64,000 nucleotides of DNA from Mytilus galloprovincialis (lineage: Eukaryota; Mollusca; Bivalvia; Mytilida; Mytilidae), in the NCBI RefSeq assembly GCF_965363235.1, contig NC_134844.1, positions 21,372,646-21,436,645 on the forward strand, given 5' to 3'. The first letter of the stretch is position 1, and the number at the start of each line of letters is the position of its first letter. Below, piece after piece: positions 25,301 to 35,372 of this stretch. The notes below the pieces were generated by a model, which did no database searches, was not told where the DNA came from, and worked only from the letters and a program-made list of their open reading frames with translations. A program made the translations under genes and the position numbers.

Positions 25301-28300
25301 GGTAAATACATATGTACAAATGTTTAATAAAGGGAACCAATAGTTAAAATAACAGCATGAGCTAGCAAGCAAACCAACGATACCAGCTAATCACATTAAG
25401 CATTTCAATCTGACAACAATTGGTGAAGATGAACTAAACTTATCATAAAATTTATATACTTATATAGTGTAATATCAAAAGCTTTAAATTTTCTCGAGTA
25501 ATATAATTTTATAACTATGAATTGGGACGTATATATGATTCTGATAGGCAATGCGCAATCACTTTAAACGGTTGATTTCGGGATGATAAAAAATGGAAAC
25601 AACACGTTATTTATTTTATGCGACCGAAGCCGGTGCTTTTGTGGATTTTCTTTCCTCGTCGAATATTTGAAAGCTGAGGATGTATAACAAACAAACAAAA
25701 ATAACTGTTTTCCCCCGACTTGGAGCAGAAATACTAAGAAAATTATGTGTTAAATCTGCCATACACAAAACACACAAAAAAATTACTTCATACTAAAATA
25801 TGAACTTGCCACAATTACACATAATTATACTGTCAAGATTGAAAAAAATATTGGCGTGGCTTTATTTAAACCTGATGCCTAGTAATGTTGCATTAATTAA
25901 GTGATCATACTTATATAAGGTGAATCTTATCGAATACTAATCTTTTTAAATTTGATATACTGGTTTAACAAATGAGGCCAATAAACATTTGCAAAGTTAC
26001 AAAAAAAAAATGATAAACATAGTACCATAGATAAGTGTAACGTCTTCATTTGAAACGTTTCGTGCAAGACTAACCGTTATTGTTTTCCGAACCCAACGTG
26101 TGGTCAAACTTGGGACCAGTTCGTTTAGTATCTGTTTCTCTAATGTTAATCAGCCAATCAGATTGATGACCTATGTCCTGTGTCCATCCACATAAAGAAT
26201 GTTGTTCAAAATTACAACTAACAATATCAACTGCAGCTACAAGAAAGCATATAAAATATAATCAAGTCTGTGTGTTCTAACAAAGAGTTGTCTCATTGGT
26301 AATCATACCATATCTTCTTGTTTATATATTATATTAAATCATGATACGGATATAGTACAAAACATAATACTTTTATATTTGATTTTATAAGGCACTGTCA
26401 TTTATTTTCATTACACAACGGCTTTAAAGAAGGTGGTTTCATTCATCTTGCAATCCAACACTGCCATCTTAAAAGATTAAGATAAATATCTTCGGTCCAA
26501 CAAGGACTAAGATTAGTTGCCATATTTATTGAATTAATATGTATTTGTTTAAGCCCTCCGTTTGTGTAATCTTGGACATGATACGGTAATCCTCATCCCA
26601 GATGTAAGATAGTATTATAGACACATATCTGCTCTTTCATCGGGTTGTCGTCTCTTTGATATAATCCCCATTTCCATTCTCACATTTTATGTACGATCCT
26701 TATCTTTCTGATACTTACATGGTAAAAAAAACACAATTCAGTTGTAATATAACAATACAATAAAAAAAAGTTTAAGAGTGGTTCAAACCTAACTTACAGT
26801 GGCAGTTTGGGAGTGGTTCAAACCTAACTTACAGTGGCAGTTTGGGAGTGGTTCAGACCTAACTTACAGTGGCAGTTTGGGAGTGGTTCAAACATAACTT
26901 ACAATGACAGTTTGGGAGTGGTTCAGACCAGTGTTGTCCGTCACAGCTGATCGTACTCTCACCATCCATTATATACCCAGGATCACATGTCACAAGTACA
27001 AGAGAAGATTCAGATAATACATCGATTTCTCCATTTTCTACAGATGTGAAGTCGTTTTGGTTGCATCCTTTAGCTAAAACATATGAATGAATAGTTAATA
27101 GCGTATGATCTAAAAATAGATATTATTAAGCAAATCTAATTATGATTGCAGATACAAATTTTAATAAGTGTGGTTAATTATTCTGAAACTCGAGCAGGAC
27201 GTATCAGTTCTGCAGTCTCATCTTTTTAGATAAACTTTCCTTAGGTTATATCACAAAGACATTGTACTAATTAAATCTTTAAAAAGATAGTTTGATGTCG
27301 AAAAAGTATCGAGGAACTATTATTGTATCAAAAATAAAAATGCAAGTTCATTGTGTAGGTTCAAACTCTTTGATGTTTCATAAAAAAAAAGGGGGGACCT
27401 TAAAATTGTGACTTGGACTAGTACTGAGAGTTGCCTTTATTAGCACTCATACCACATCTTACATCTATAAATAAGCAATCCAGAACTTTTGTATATGTCC
27501 GCGACTATGTTGTGTTAAAGGTATCGGTTCTCTCTATGGACAAACGAGTTCATGCATTTATTGGCGTATTACATTTCAGTATATCTTGTGACAAAAAAAA
27601 AATAACAAATGTAAAAAAAGTTCTGTGACCAAATCAGTGGAGGATATAGAAATTTGCATTATGTGGGGGAGGGGGGGGGGAACCCTCTACATCCGCCTCT
27701 GGTAGTAGAACTTACCATGACATATTGGAATTGGTGTTGTCCATGTGTCAGCAAAACAATAGGCTTCATTTGAACCGAACAGATCAAATCCGTCGTCACA
27801 CTCATACTGTATAGAATTATAGGGCTGACTTTTTAATGTCGCTGTCCCATGAAGTAAATATTCTTGAACGCAATTAGAGTACACTGAAAAATGTATGATA
27901 TGTGAAATAATTGTATTTCGTTTGTTACTAACAAGGTGAATTTCTGCTTAGTTAGAACATAGAAGTTAAATATTTAAATATTACTGCAATGGTCAGAAGA
28001 ACAATCAGACTGTGACAGAACAGAAAAATATTTATCAAATCTTTAACTAAAGAATCCGTACAATATGTAAATGTAAATTTTTGCCTGTTGAAAAAGTATT
28101 GATAGAAAATCCATTTCATTTGATTTGGACGTCATGAATATTAATTCTGCATTTGTACCAAAAACAGAACGTAATAAACATGATAAATATCACCAATTCC
28201 ATAGGATTTCCTAATTGTTTTCGTACTACTTGGAAAATCCATCGCCTTTCGTTTTTTTAATTACCAAAAAGTTAGTTTAAAAAGATCTAATTAAACTAAA

Positions 28301-28541
28301 ATGAATATTTTAAATTATTATATTTCCCAATTTTGATGGCAAAATTCTTTAAAATTAACTTTTAATTCACATCATAATATTATATTTATTTCAATATGAT
28401 TTATGATGTTTGCTGTTGAAAAAACTAAAAACCCTTTAAGGTCAAGTTTTAATATGAAATAATAAAATAAATCAGCTTACCTCGTATTGTTAATACCGAA
28501 ATTAAATAATAACAAAAATACAGCTGTATTAAAATCTCCAT
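18543..28541 (-). CDS. Gene B: sushi-sushi-MAM type I membrane protein, complete
   Basis: Eight exons on the minus strand: 28481-28541, 27716-27883, 26903-27073, 26075-26236, 24660-24800, 22065-22207, 20342-20423 and 18543-19312. They sum to 1698 nt (565 residues) and every phase matches. Order: signal peptide (1-20), sushi 1 (about 21-76), sushi 2 (77-133), MAM (134-309), Ser/Thr/charged stalk with N-glycosylation sites (310-514), one membrane helix (about 515-538) and a 27-residue tail starting KRR. The likely place is the plasma membrane, with sushi and MAM outside. The role (adhesion or recognition) is inferred from domains; I recognise no named orthologue. It is the upstream neighbour and tandem duplicate of gene A. 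Unusual features are the three tandem duplications around its splice junctions. Confidence 0.87.
19905..20139. mobile_element. MITE, GGGACGACATCAAAAG ends, TAA target duplication
   Basis: Left GGGACGACATCAAAAGATCG and right AACTTTTGATGTCGTCCC are inverted, and the match continues inward through ATGTAGGATAAAAAA. The flanks are TAA on both sides. The 235-bp interior has T and G runs and is non-coding. It sits in gene B intron 7; probably PIF/Harbinger-type by TSD. Confidence 0.75.
20342..20423 (-). CDS. Gene B exon 7, MAM domain end
   Basis: 82 bp, phase 0 to 1. It encodes IVVQATRGRSHTADIAVDD and FKFYRCTNG, the closing MAM strands (ADIAVDD) and last cysteine. Confidence 0.85.
20668..20930 (+). 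repeat. Mussel interspersed repeat family C
   Basis: Same blocks as 15205-15520: 'AAATCACAAAAATACTGAA', 'TGACTTGGTACATGCATTTTC', 'ACCTGGTTTTATAGCTAGC'. A companion stretch at 20495-20600 resembles 15925-16010. Confidence 0.65.
21480..21815 (+). repeat. Bivalve interspersed repeat ('AGCTCACTTGTCCC' family)
   Basis: Carries 'GCAAACGGACAACGGACGCC' and 'AGAGCTCACTTGTCCCATT', ending 'AGGGCCAGGGCCC'. These are hallmarks of a widespread bivalve repeat ending CTCACTTGGCCC. The following 21820-22060 has a G/C-poor tail with 'CTGGATCTGCCATT', a possible diverged end of the GGCGGATCCAG MITE. Confidence 0.5.
22065..22207 (-). CDS. Gene B exon 6, MAM domain part 3
   Basis: 143 bp, phase 1 to 0. It encodes YMGNLEILLRIPSGQD, LFLIGGNQGNEWLKADVFI and ERQKGDFQ. 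The acceptor is gttttgtag and the donor is caa|gtgaga. Confidence 0.85.
22500..22725 (+). repeat. Bivalve repeat with GGAC/GGAT tetranucleotide run
   Basis: Blocks 'CCTGAAACCAAATTTCAG', 'GATGTAGTTCCTGAGAAAG', a GGAC/GGAT-rich run at 22615-22683 and an end 'CAGTATACCCC...GCGGGGGTCT'. I know this layout from many mussel introns. It is non-coding. Confidence 0.55.
23151..24450 (+). mobile_element. DNA transposon remnant with palindrome-array ends and KRBA2-like C-terminus
   Basis: The ends are inverted repeats starting TATATGTTACAGGCA. Each end holds an array of palindromes of the form AGGCATTTTNTAAAATGCCT. Between them are pieces of a protein tail: NERRHASDSMTKQA, EADIGANVLVAFPHVD, YQLEIKDGILRGPYTRNHFE, then a Cys-rich stretch (NCGCSANGETKC, RLCKNSEKMYNSC, PIITCSKNNC). 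These match the C-terminal region of KRBA2-like integrase-type transposases common in bivalves (Ginger-type DDE proteins), from memory. The catalytic core is absent and the frame is broken more than once. It is a non-autonomous, decayed copy in gene B intron 5. Confidence 0.7.
24490..24563 (-). repeat. Duplicate of the exon 5 donor region
   Basis: About 74 bp matching 24611-24684, including CCAGCTTCTTCTGGTCCTAA. In this copy the donor (acttac on plus) reads acttcc, so the splice site is lost. Confidence 0.85.
24660..24800 (-). CDS. Gene B exon 5, MAM domain part 2
   Basis: 141 bp, phase 1-1. It encodes GHYIYMESSTPSRYGHYS, LLSPVYPWYKSRRCFQLWYHM and LGPEEAG. Its acceptor side is copied four more times to the right (103-bp units to about 25245). 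Its donor side is copied once to the left (24490-24563). Confidence 0.85.
24748..25245 (-). repeat. Five-copy 103-bp tandem repeat of an acceptor plus exon 5 start
   Basis: Copies begin at 24748, 24851, 24954, 25057 and 25160, an exact 103-bp spacing. Each carries tctttgacag|GTCATTATATC and about 50 bp of the MAM exon. Only the leftmost copy continues into the full exon. Read from a distal acceptor, the copied exon piece soon meets TAA in frame. Confidence 0.92.
25246..26074. other. Gene B intron 4, remainder
   Basis: AT-rich sequence with no recognised repeat, exon or palindrome beyond short A runs. Confidence 0.4.
26075..26236 (-). CDS. Gene B exon 4, MAM domain part 1
   Basis: 162 bp, phase 1-1. 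It encodes CNFEQHSLCGWTQD, SDWLINIRE and RTGPKFDHTLGSENNN. The acceptor is tttcttgtag and the donor is g|gttagt. Confidence 0.85.
26768..26936 (-). repeat. Four-copy 35-bp tandem repeat of an exon 3 end plus splice donor
   Basis: Each copy, read on the minus strand, contains GAACCACTCCCAAACTG then CCACT|gtaagtta. The first copy is the true exon end (donor at 26902). Extra donors lie at 26867, 26832 and 26797. The 35-bp period is not a multiple of three, so use of an extra donor would shift the frame. Confidence 0.9.
26903..27073 (-). CDS. Gene B exon 3, sushi domain 2
   Basis: 171 bp, phase 1-1. It encodes KGCNQNDF, VLVTCDPGYIMDGE and SCDGQHWSEPLPNCH. The donor t|gtaagtt, together with the last bases of the exon, is repeated three more times downstream (see the repeat at 26768-26936). 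Confidence 0.85.
27716..27883 (-). CDS. Gene B exon 2, sushi domain 1
   Basis: 168 bp, phase 1-1. It encodes YSNCVQEYLLHG, IQYECDDGFDLFG, AYCFADTWTTPIPICH: four cysteines plus W, the sushi pattern. The acceptor is catttttcag and the donor is g|gtaag. Confidence 0.85.
27884..28480. other. Gene B intron 1
   Basis: About 600 bp of AT-rich sequence. No repeat family or exon is recognised. Confidence 0.45.
28481..28541 (-). CDS. Gene B exon 1, signal peptide
   Basis: ATG at 28541. The peptide MEILIQLYFCYYLISVLTIR has a hydrophobic core and precedes the donor g|gtaag. The phase-1 exit fits the sushi exon. Sequence upstream to about 28700 would hold the promoter; no clear core motif is visible. 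Confidence 0.82.
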
Positions 28542-29950
28542 GTCTGAATAAAATTCTTCTACATCAAAATTCCATCTAAAAAATTCTTCAAATTTTGAAA
28601 AGAGGGGAAGTAGGCTGAACTGTCAGTGTGTTATTAATTATATAAACAATAGGAGTCTGTATGTATTGATCAGTTACCATTTCCGCCGCGGACAATTCAC
28701 GACATAGAAACAACACGGGGTTGTTAATCTAATTAGAATTAGTATACCTCATCGTGCTCTGAATGAATGAATAACCCATGGGAGTGCCTCTGAGAATGAT
28801 TCGGAAATAACAAACACATTGAAAACCGTGAATAATCACAACAAATATGCATGTGTCAAGTGCGGTAAGGAATATTTGGAAAGTTGCTCATACAGCTCAT
28901 CATCAAACGATATAGGTTTTCAACAGCAACTATAACTGTTACATTCACTATAATCATCATCATTGATCATTACGTAATACTGATCTACATAACATTTTAC
29001 TTTTTACAAATTAGAGGTAAAAGCCAGAGAAAAGTACATAGACAAGTTAATCCCAATAAGTTGTTAATTAGGATTTGGATAAATCTTAATTTGTCTGATT
29101 CACTCGGAAAATAATATTTGTTAGAACTTCGAGCTTTGTATCCCCCCCCCCCCCAACCCCACCCCAAAAAAAAAAAATTGTGAATTGTGATTTTTTTTCA
29201 TAGTTTCGTTTAATTATCTCATTTTTTGCTGATATACTTATAAATTTCAGCATTCCTTAAAATGAACATTAATAAGCATAAAAATACTTTTAAAAGTATT
29301 AAATGAACTTGTTCTTTTAAAATATGGGAAAAATGCAAATACACACGCTTAATCACGGATATGATCGTATCATATAATTCTTAATTAAAAGCACTTGACA
29401 GTTAATATAATTGTACTTGCTGTCACTTTGTATTCAGTACTTTCTTATAACCGCAAACTATATACTAACGAAAAGAATATGTGGCAAATGAAGTTAATAT
29501 TAACAAAACCCTCTTTCATTACTATTGCATTGGGTTTTACTATATGATATTATATTAGAAGGCTGTGACTATCGTCATTGATTAAGTGGTGTGAAATGAA
29601 ACTATTTTCAAACTCGGTTGGACAAAAAGACCCTCCTCCCCATCCAGAAAAAAATAATAGATAAATTAAAAAAAATATATACACAAAAATTTATTTCAGA
29701 TTTTTTTCAAATTGACCTACATGTATATTTAGTTTTTAGTTGCCTGTGGACATGATATTTGGCATATCTGAACAGAACCAAAATTGTTTTCTAGAAGACT
29801 ATATATAAATATATTTACATCTCTCATATTGACTATTTCTTCCAGAATTTTATTTCTGTAATGTTGACAACTTTTTATTTTAAGTTTCACCATTGTTGTA
29901 ACAAAGCATTATAAAAGTATGGTTATGGTTGTGTTTTATAACCAATATAA
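28542..29950. other. Upstream region of gene B
   Basis: Contains the presumed gene B promoter and otherwise AT-rich DNA. A poly-C/poly-A low-complexity block lies at 29142-29178. No coding exon is supported; the frame at 28884-29114 has no splice context. Confidence 0.4.
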
Positions 29951-29951
29951 T

Positions 29952-30104
29952 AGAAGAAGAAGAAGAAGAAGAAGAAGAAGAAGAAGAAGGAAGAAGAAGG
30001 AAGAAGAAGGAAGAAGAAGAAGAAGAAGAAGAAGAAGAAGAAGAAGAAGAAGAAGAAGAAGAAGAAGAAGAAGAAGAAGAAGAAGAAGAAGAAGAAGAAG
30101 AAGA
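29952..30104 (+). repeat. (GAA)n triplet tract, about 150 bp
   Basis: Polypurine on plus, with three 'GGAA' interruptions near 29990-30012. About 1.4 kb upstream of gene B. Frames through it encode poly-Arg, poly-Glu, poly-Phe or poly-Leu and are not genes. Confidence 0.97.
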
Positions 30105-30619
30105 TAATCACTATATGATATTATTTTTAACAAATAAAACAATACAGTTTACATAGTTACAACCCCAAATATGAAGCAACAGTTTTCATATATTACACCT
30201 CTATAGAAAGTAACAAAAAAGAATTCTGTGAGTAGGCTAAATATATCTAGCTGAACTACAGGAGGCATTAAAGGACGGTTCTATATGACATGGTGGGTGC
30301 ATATTAAAATGTGGGTCGGAACATTAATGATATGGTAAGATATTGTAAGAAGTTGCACATAACTGTTATGTCATCCTCGTGCCTGATGCAGAGGAGTCAG
30401 TACTATTTAAAGTGACACAACTGCAAGAGTCAATTAAAGAGGAAATAGAACTTATACGATGTGCCCTGAACCCCACCATGCCAACCTCTTGCTTACTGCA
30501 GAAAGCCTGATTTAAACATTTATCTTTATAAAGTTATATTTTGTCTTCATCAACTTAATCACAGACAGATATCAAGATATCAAGATTCTCTACATTAGGA
30601 GGCATATCAGTTTTTGGCT

Positions 30620-31190
30620 AGGAATCAAACGCGTAAAGTTTAGGCATAGTGATTGAATAGTGGAATCAGTAAAACAATTTCTCTTATCTTGAGATGATTT
30701 ACACGAGAATAAAAAATGTTTTTCATCATCAACTTCATTTGAGGTGCACCTGAGACATATATATGATGTCTTGTCTGATAGTACCCTGATAGAGAGTCAA
30801 TTCTTAGTCTGTGAGAAGAAATACGCAATCGAGTGAAATTTCTCCTCTGCTCAGGTGAGGCATTTGGTTTCTCCACTGTATTTCATAGTGCTGATACAAA
30901 AACTGTTTAATTAAAATTTTGAATCTAAAGTTGCTTGCAAAGGCTAGACTGTCAACCCCATTAATTTTTTTCAAATAGATTAAAGATCCATACCAAGAGG
31001 AAATTTTTTATTCAAATAATAGCTTTGACTCTAAATATGCATCTTTTAGTAAGGGAAAGGATGTACCCAAAATTTCAAGCCGGTGCCAGTATCTGATCAT
31101 AGACATGGTGATATCAAAATGTAAAGGAAATCTCCCAAGTTCTGAAAGAGCGGCAAAGTTTGTTGCTCTTTTCCCCACACCTAGTAATAG
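30620..31190 (-). mobile_element. LINE 3' coding fragment
   Basis: Minus frames read LLGVGKRATNFAALSELGRF, then TMSMIRYWHRLEILG, then RRNFTRLRISSHRLRI, then SNEVDDEKHFLFSCK. These are the post-RT C-terminal region of a LINE, including the zinc-knuckle-like EDE.HFL..C block. It is truncated at both ends and broken. Confidence 0.65.
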
Positions 31191-31640
31191 TTAACAAAAT
31201 TGCATATGTATATATATAATAGTTTGTACATAAGTAAAAGGATAAATAACCTCTATGCAACTGTTATAAAAAAGAACGTGACAACAGTCATATATATATA
31301 GGTCGTACATTGTGTTGTAGCTGTATTCGTGTATTTTAAGAAAGAAAATGTTATTCAAATATTTGCAACAATACCAAATTAACTCCCCCCTGTTTCTGTA
31401 TATAACAGTCCAACTACTAAATAACTTTCTTTTCATCGTGAGCGGAAGATCTTCAGAGTTAGCATGCATTTGTATTTTCCGATACTCCTGTGGTTATGGA
31501 CTGTTATCTTTTTCACATATGAAAATATATTGATCGTTTTACACTGAAACTCAATGGATTTTATATATATGAATACGTGGACAATCACCGCAAACAAAAC
31601 TGGAAGGTGAAAATCAATTAGTTCGTCGATGTTTTCTGTA
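31191..31640. other. No feature seen
   Basis: AT-rich sequence between the LINE fragment and the Harbinger-like element. Short frames on both strands lack domains. Confidence 0.4.
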
Positions 31641-31641
31641 A

Positions 31642-33321
31642 TGCCCGCGTCACACTGTCCCGATTTTTATATACGATGGACACCCGAATGCGAAAATTGT
31701 AAGTTCGTACGAAGTTGGTCCCGATCTCGTTAAAATCCCCAAAAGTGACCGAAGCAAGTACGATGAATAACGAAGTCTATACGATGGTGCCGAAAGTATA
31801 TACGATAGCAAAAGATGGACAAACGAAGGTTAACCGAAGACGGTATTTAAGCTTCATATCTCAGCCGAAGCCTACAAGATGGATCACGAAGGCTACACGA
31901 TGGATTACGATGATGGCGCGATGGCCATACGATGTCTAAAAGACGTCGTGTACAGCTTACGATGCATTTAAATTATATGCCGAAGGCATCACGCGTTTTA
32001 AATTGTTTGATCAATATTGAATATATATTATATTGTACATTTAATTTTTGGTTTAATCATAAGACGGAAGACCGTGGGTATTTCCAGTTACTGAATAATT
32101 TGGTTGATTTCTTAAAAAATAGTTTATGTATCAAATATGCGTATTCAATTTACCATTTTCTGCATGTGTCATATACAAATATAGTGTCCATATTTGTCCC
32201 CAATATGTTACATACGAGGGGATGCCACGCTCGGCATTGCCTTGTTTGAACTGTAAAATGTGTACACTAGAATAATCACCCATAATTATGCCCATGTTTA
32301 CTGATCTATCTTAAAGGTAAGGTAATGGGTTCGTTGATCCCTTTTATTCAAAAAGAGCTCTTTCCAGGAGAATATCATAATAATATAGACTAAAGGAAGG
32401 ATGTGGAGAAAGCAACAAATGCGGCAAAATATGAAATATAGAAAACAAAATGTTTATGGAGTAAACATTCGTGTGACAACAACTCAGACGATACATAAAA
32501 AATCAGAATAATGAAGTAAAAGTTGGTTTCCCTATATACGTGTACCTGCAGTGTTGGTATACGAGGCGCGTTTATGATTTTTATTATGTTATTTGATATG
32601 AAAAATTGACAAAAAATAATATTTATTTGTAAAAGTAATTCCTGAGCCTGTAATACCTGCTCTTCTTGTTCCATTTGAATTAATAGAAACAACGCTGTCG
32701 CCTTTCTTGTTCTCATAGAATCATATGATATGAGGTCCATGTTTTGTGAACGTCTTTCTTAACTGTCGTATTAGACTGACCAGTGCATATCGCGCATGGC
32801 ACTTTAAATGTATTTAAGCGCTAAAATTAACTTACATTTAGCTGGATTTATTGCCGTCGTAGTTCCATCTTGTCACCTTCGTACTTTTATTCGATGGCAT
32901 CACGACGGGATTACGAGGTCTTCACGAAGTCGTGTTGCCATCGTAAGACCTTCGGTTAGCTTCGTGATTCATTCGTGTAGACATCGTAATGTCAAAACTG
33001 CCCGATGGAAACGATGGAAACACTAATGCAATACGATGTTCAAAGATGCATTCCCGGTGACATTACGATGGTGAGGATGGTGATACGAACTCAATACGAA
33101 CCCTAAACATCGGACGCACCTTCGGGGATTTTTTAACATGTTAAAAAATTTAGAACCCTTCCCGAAGTTGTCTCCGAAGGCTAGAAAAAGTGGCCGATGG
33201 TTCTACGAAGGTTAAAGATGGCACTACGAACAGCCCGATCTGGATACGATCAGTCCCGATTTGAAAATTTCCATAATCGTGTTGCCATCGGCGTAAAAAT
33301 CGGGACAGTGTGACGCAGGCA
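31642..33321. mobile_element. Harbinger-like DNA element, 1.68 kb, TAA target duplication
   Basis: Inverted ends TGCCCGCGTCACACTGTCCC (left) and TGCCTGCGTCACACTGTCCC (right, inverted) continue to CGATTTTTA. TAA is duplicated at both sides. Subterminal arms of about 330 bp (left) and about 440 bp (right) are dense in short motifs such as TACGATGG and CGAAG, in opposite orientation. The AT-rich middle has frames at 31932-32249 (+) and 32390-32740 (-) without a recognisable transposase. It is probably non-autonomous; superfamily is inferred from the TSD only. Confidence 0.7.
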
Positions 33322-33324
33322 TAA

Positions 33325-34220
33325 CGAAAGAAGAGGGGATGCAAAATACTTCAATTAAGTTTGCCTATCCTACAAGGTGTTACGAAATTTAGACAATTTC
33401 ATTGGTTATTTATTATGTCAATGATGATTTCAAAGGTCACATTAATTTCTTCTTGACTATGGAGATTTGTGATTTCTTTAGATAGAATACAAATCACTAG
33501 CATGTTTTACCTAAACGTCCTCGGTCTGTCCAATTTGATTGGATTCTGAAGCGTACAAAAAAACTTGAAATCAGTTGTGTGGGTTCCTGACACTGTATTT
33601 AGAATACCGTAGGTGGACATATATTAATTTTGAAGTAAAGCGTAATTTATATGATACCATACGGTTAAGATATCATTCAGATATGTCATGCATGTCTCGC
33701 TGAGAGCTGGAACATATATGAAAGGATTATGATTTGCCTATGAAATATGTTTATGCCGGTAGTGATTTTCCTTAAAAATATATGAGTGGAAGGTTGGCAG
33801 AGTGACGTCAATCCCAAAATTTATATGTTGAGACACCCGCCCTATGTGTTGAGACCCCCGCCCCATGTGTTGAGACCCCCCTGCACTTTACAATTGATGT
33901 CAAAATGGCATAAGCAAGGGGAAAGAATTGATGAGGGAGTTTATTATAAAAGGAAGGAATCTAACTTTAAAGAATAAGGCAATCGAACATTTACTTTATT
34001 TTCGTCGCAGTAGATACTAATTATTTTTGTGGCGCAACTAACGATTTTCGCAAATGAGTTCTGGCGCAAAAGGACGCATTATTGGCACAAACGGATACCT
34101 CTGAATAATTATTGGAAGGTTATTATTGGTTAACAGTTTCATTTATACAAGATTTATGATATCCTGTTAATACATCTGTTACCGTTCACTGGTTTAAAAG
34201 GACGTAGTGCTAATGTTTGG
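33325..34220. other. Spacer with small G/C-rich tandem repeat
   Basis: At 33826-33883 a unit like 'TGTTGAGACCCCCGCCC' occurs three times. Otherwise no feature is seen. Confidence 0.5.
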
Positions 34221-34223
34221 TAA

Positions 34224-34506
34224 GGGAGCTACCATTTGATTTTTATGGGGGGGGGGGGGCTAGGATGAAATTTGAAAAAAATAGGCAGGACAGGAGTTTT
34301 GAGTAAAAAAAAAAGGCAGGATGAGACACTTGCAAAAAAAAAAAGTCAGGATGACAATTTATGTAAAAAAAGTCAGGATAAACAGAAAAAAAAACAGGAC
34401 CGAATAGAGTGAAAAATAAAAAGGCAGGACAGAGATTACAACTAAAAAAAATGCAGGACAAATTTTTTCATCCTAGCCCCCCCATAAAAATCAAATGGTA
34501 GCTCCC
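34224..34506. mobile_element. MITE, GGGAGCTACCATTTGA ends, TAA target duplication
   Basis: Left GGGAGCTACCATTTGATTTT is matched by an inverted right end, through the G-run and 'GCTAGGATGAA'. TAA lies on both sides. The interior repeats 'AAAAAGGCAGGA'/'AAAGTCAGGAT' about every 30 bp. Ends are related to 14355-14517. Confidence 0.8.
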
Positions 34507-34574
34507 TAAATAATAATAATAAATTTTTCACTGAACTATCACCGACATAATTCAATTTGATTTGACCTGTCGAT

Positions 34575-35020
34575 ATAAAAAAGAAGATGTGGTATGATTG
34601 CCAATGAGACAATTATCCACAAAAGACCAAAATGAAAAAGACATTAACAACTATAGATCACCGTACGGCCTTCAACAATGAGCAAAGCCTTTACCGCATA
34701 GTCAGATATAAAAGGCCCCGATAAAACAATGTTAAACAATTCAAACGAGAAAACTAACGGCCTTATTTATGTAAAAAAAATGAACGAAAAACAAATATGT
34801 AACACATAAACAAACGACAACCACTGAATTACAGGCTCCTGACTTGGGACAGGCACATACATAAATAATGTAGCGGGGTTAAACATGTTAGCGGGATCCT
34901 AACCCTCCCCCTAACCTGGGACAGTGGTATAACAGTACAACATAAGAACGAACTATAAAAATCAGTTGAAAAAGGCTTAACTCATCAGATGGACAAAAAT
35001 ACAAGTGACGTGGCCGGTAC
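34575..35020 (+). repeat. Long copy of the 'GGTATGATTGCCAATGAGAC' repeat
   Basis: Begins 'AGATGTGGTATGATTGCCAA' and includes 'CGTACGGCCTTCAACAATGA' and 'GGCTCCTGACTTGGGACAGG'. It is the fullest copy of this SINE-like family in the window, collinear with 45355-45720. Confidence 0.65.
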
Positions 35021-35372
35021 ATGTTTGATTTTAGTTTTCGTTTGACTACAAAAAAAAACTTAAATCAAGATGAGGCCACTTTTTGAACATTCTTTCTTTT
35101 TTTTATTTTCTATTGTTGGGTGCTCTCATCCCATAACAAGATCGATTGGGTATAAGAACCATTTAAGCTCCAATTAATGCTATACAACTTCATTCGAAAT
35201 CTTATTTAAAAATTATCCAGTATGCCTCATTGGTTGAACTATTAATTAACCAAAAGGAGACTATCTTATATGATCTCTTACATTTCAATTTGATGCCGTT
35301 TATCAACCCAATAAACTAACAATAAAGCTTTCGTTTATCAATTAAATTCGATCAGAATCACTTATCTTCTCC

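Noticed and set aside
29919-30156. Four open frames across the GAA tract on both strands
   Set aside because: They are translations of a pure triplet repeat (poly-Arg, poly-Glu, poly-Phe, poly-Leu).
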